From positions 1-6,783 of the forward strand of contig JASHRB010000614.1 in the NCBI GenBank assembly GCA_030037575.1: 6,783 nucleotides of DNA, read 5' to 3'. The notes beneath the pieces are model-generated. The model saw nothing but the letters and a program-made list of their open reading frames with translations. It made no database searches and was not told where the DNA came from. Both the position numbers and the translations under genes were made by a program. Below, piece by piece: positions 6,205 to 6,783 of this stretch (the first letter of the stretch is position 1; every line of letters starts with the position of its first letter). The DNA comes from Candidatus Sulfotelmatobacter sp. (lineage in GTDB: Bacteria; Acidobacteriota; Terriglobia; Terriglobales; Acidobacteriaceae).

Positions 6205-6783
6205 ATGGTGGACGAGAGTACGATCGGTCGTCGCTTTCGGTTGATCGCCGGACATCTGGATGAGCGGATGCGGAGATTAGTCGCTGCGGCGGAAGCCGCA
6301 GCTTTGGGATTTGGCGGCACGTCGGTGGTTTCTCGGGCTACCGGGGTATCGCGGCGAGCGATTCGAATCGGCATCCAAGAGCTCCGGCAAAAGGTGCGAA
6401 CGGCAGGACCGCAGAGTCGGATACGGCGACCGGGGGGAGGGCGAAAGAAGACCGTAGTTCAGGATGCGACGCTGCTGCGCGATTTGGAGGCGCTTATCGA
6501 GCCGGTGACACGTGGAGATCCGGAGTCACCCTTGCGCTGGACAGCCAAGAGCCTGCGCCGACTGGCGTCCGAGTTGCAGCGTGAGGGTCACCGCACCAGT
6601 CATCGCATGGTGGCCGCGATGCTACACGAGTTGGGCTACAGTCTGCAGGCCAATGCGAAAACCATTGAAGGCGCCAGTCATGCGGACCGCAATGCGCAGT
6701 TCGAGTACATCAATGAACGAGTGAAACGGTTACTGGCGCAGGGCGAGCCGGTGATTTCTGTAGATACAAAGAAGAAGGAGTTA
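6205..6783 (+). CDS. ISAzo13-family transposase, N-terminal part
   Basis: This is a DDE-type transposase of the ISAzo13 family, 193 residues present and open to the window edge; complete members are around 400 residues, so about half is missing. Seen: an N-terminal helical region with a helix-turn-helix-like stretch (SVVSRATGVSRRAIRIGIQEL, split: SVVSRATGVS and RRAIRIGIQEL, about residues 41-61); a basic linker IRRPGGGRKK (about 72-81); then LEALIEPVTRGDPESPLRW (about 94-112), HRTSHRMVAAMLHELGYSLQ (about 129-148) and EGASHADRNAQFEYINE (about 155-171). The present part ends at PVISVDTKKKEL. These blocks are characteristic of the family, and the Asp in SVDTKKKE is a likely first catalytic acidic residue. 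The start ATG at 6205 is preceded by an in-frame TAG at 6175-6177, with no other start between them. There is no ribosome site, which is common for transposases. Whether the full gene is intact cannot be judged. Confidence 0.93.
   Translation, partial: MVDESTIGRRFRLIAGHLDERMRRLVAAAEAAALGFGGTSVVSRATGVSRRAIRIGIQELRQKVRTAGPQSRIRRPGGGRKKTVVQDATLLRDLEALIEPVTRGDPESPLRWTAKSLRRLASELQREGHRTSHRMVAAMLHELGYSLQANAKTIEGASHADRNAQFEYINERVKRLLAQGEPVISVDTKKKEL
6283..6302 (+). repeat. Perfect 8-bp stem with GGAA loop inside the transposase gene
   Basis: GCTGCGGC (6283-6290) and GCCGCAGC (6295-6302) are exact inverted copies around the four bases GGAA. In RNA this would be a very stable hairpin closed by a GNRA-type tetraloop, about 80 bases into the transposase coding region. 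It encodes an Ala/Glu-rich helix, so it may simply follow from codon choice. Confidence 0.45.

Larger units (their letters stand above)
6140..6783 (+). mobile_element. 5' part of an ISAzo13-type insertion sequence (left boundary approximate)
   Basis: The transposase frame identifies an IS element that enters from the right and is cut by the window edge. The left end must lie between the membrane protein stop (6078) and the transposase start (6205). The base composition turns AT-richer at about 6145-6195, so the boundary is placed near 6140 as an estimate. Terminal inverted repeats and a target duplication cannot be shown because the right end is outside the window. Confidence 0.6.

Noticed and set aside
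1..6783. CRISPR array, tRNA, rRNA, toxin-antitoxin or defence operon
   Set aside because: No spaced repeats, cloverleaf, rRNA-like stretches or known defence domains were seen on either strand.

Overview
The window carries about 6.8 kb of GC-rich bacterial chromosome. Gene families and protein style suggest a soil-type Acidobacteriota (Terriglobia-like) genome or metagenome bin. That is inferred from resemblance only, because no rRNA or marker gene is present.

Layout. Two transporter genes lie on the minus strand at the left: a sodium:solute symporter (2628 to 1204), then an APC-family amino acid permease (1158 down to base 1, cut by the window edge). A 161-bp divergent gap separates them from a plus-strand pair: a BadF/BcrA-type N-acetylglucosamine kinase-like gene (2790-3698) and, 29 bp later, an alpha-helical repeat protein of unknown role (3728-4468). 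A minus-strand SDR oxidoreductase (5234-4491) converges on this pair with only 22 bp between stop codons. After a second divergent gap of 229 bp comes a plus-strand integral membrane protein with an HEGGH motif (5464-6078). At the right end is the 5' part of an ISAzo13-type transposase (from 6205), which runs off the window.

How the genes may work together. The symporter, permease and amino-sugar kinase, divergently arranged, fit a small salvage module. It could import amino sugars or amino acids (for example from peptidoglycan or chitin breakdown) and phosphorylate the sugar. No substrate can be read from the sequence. The SDR, the membrane protein and the transposase look like unrelated neighbours.

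Most notable points. The APC permease is an unbroken frame from 1158 to the window edge and is easily missed because its stop lies outside. The SDR gene appears to contain two compensating frame disruptions that replace the normal second Rossmann strand region with off-frame sequence. The HEGGH membrane protein may be a divergent intramembrane metalloprotease. I found no CRISPR array, tRNA, rRNA or obvious new defence system.
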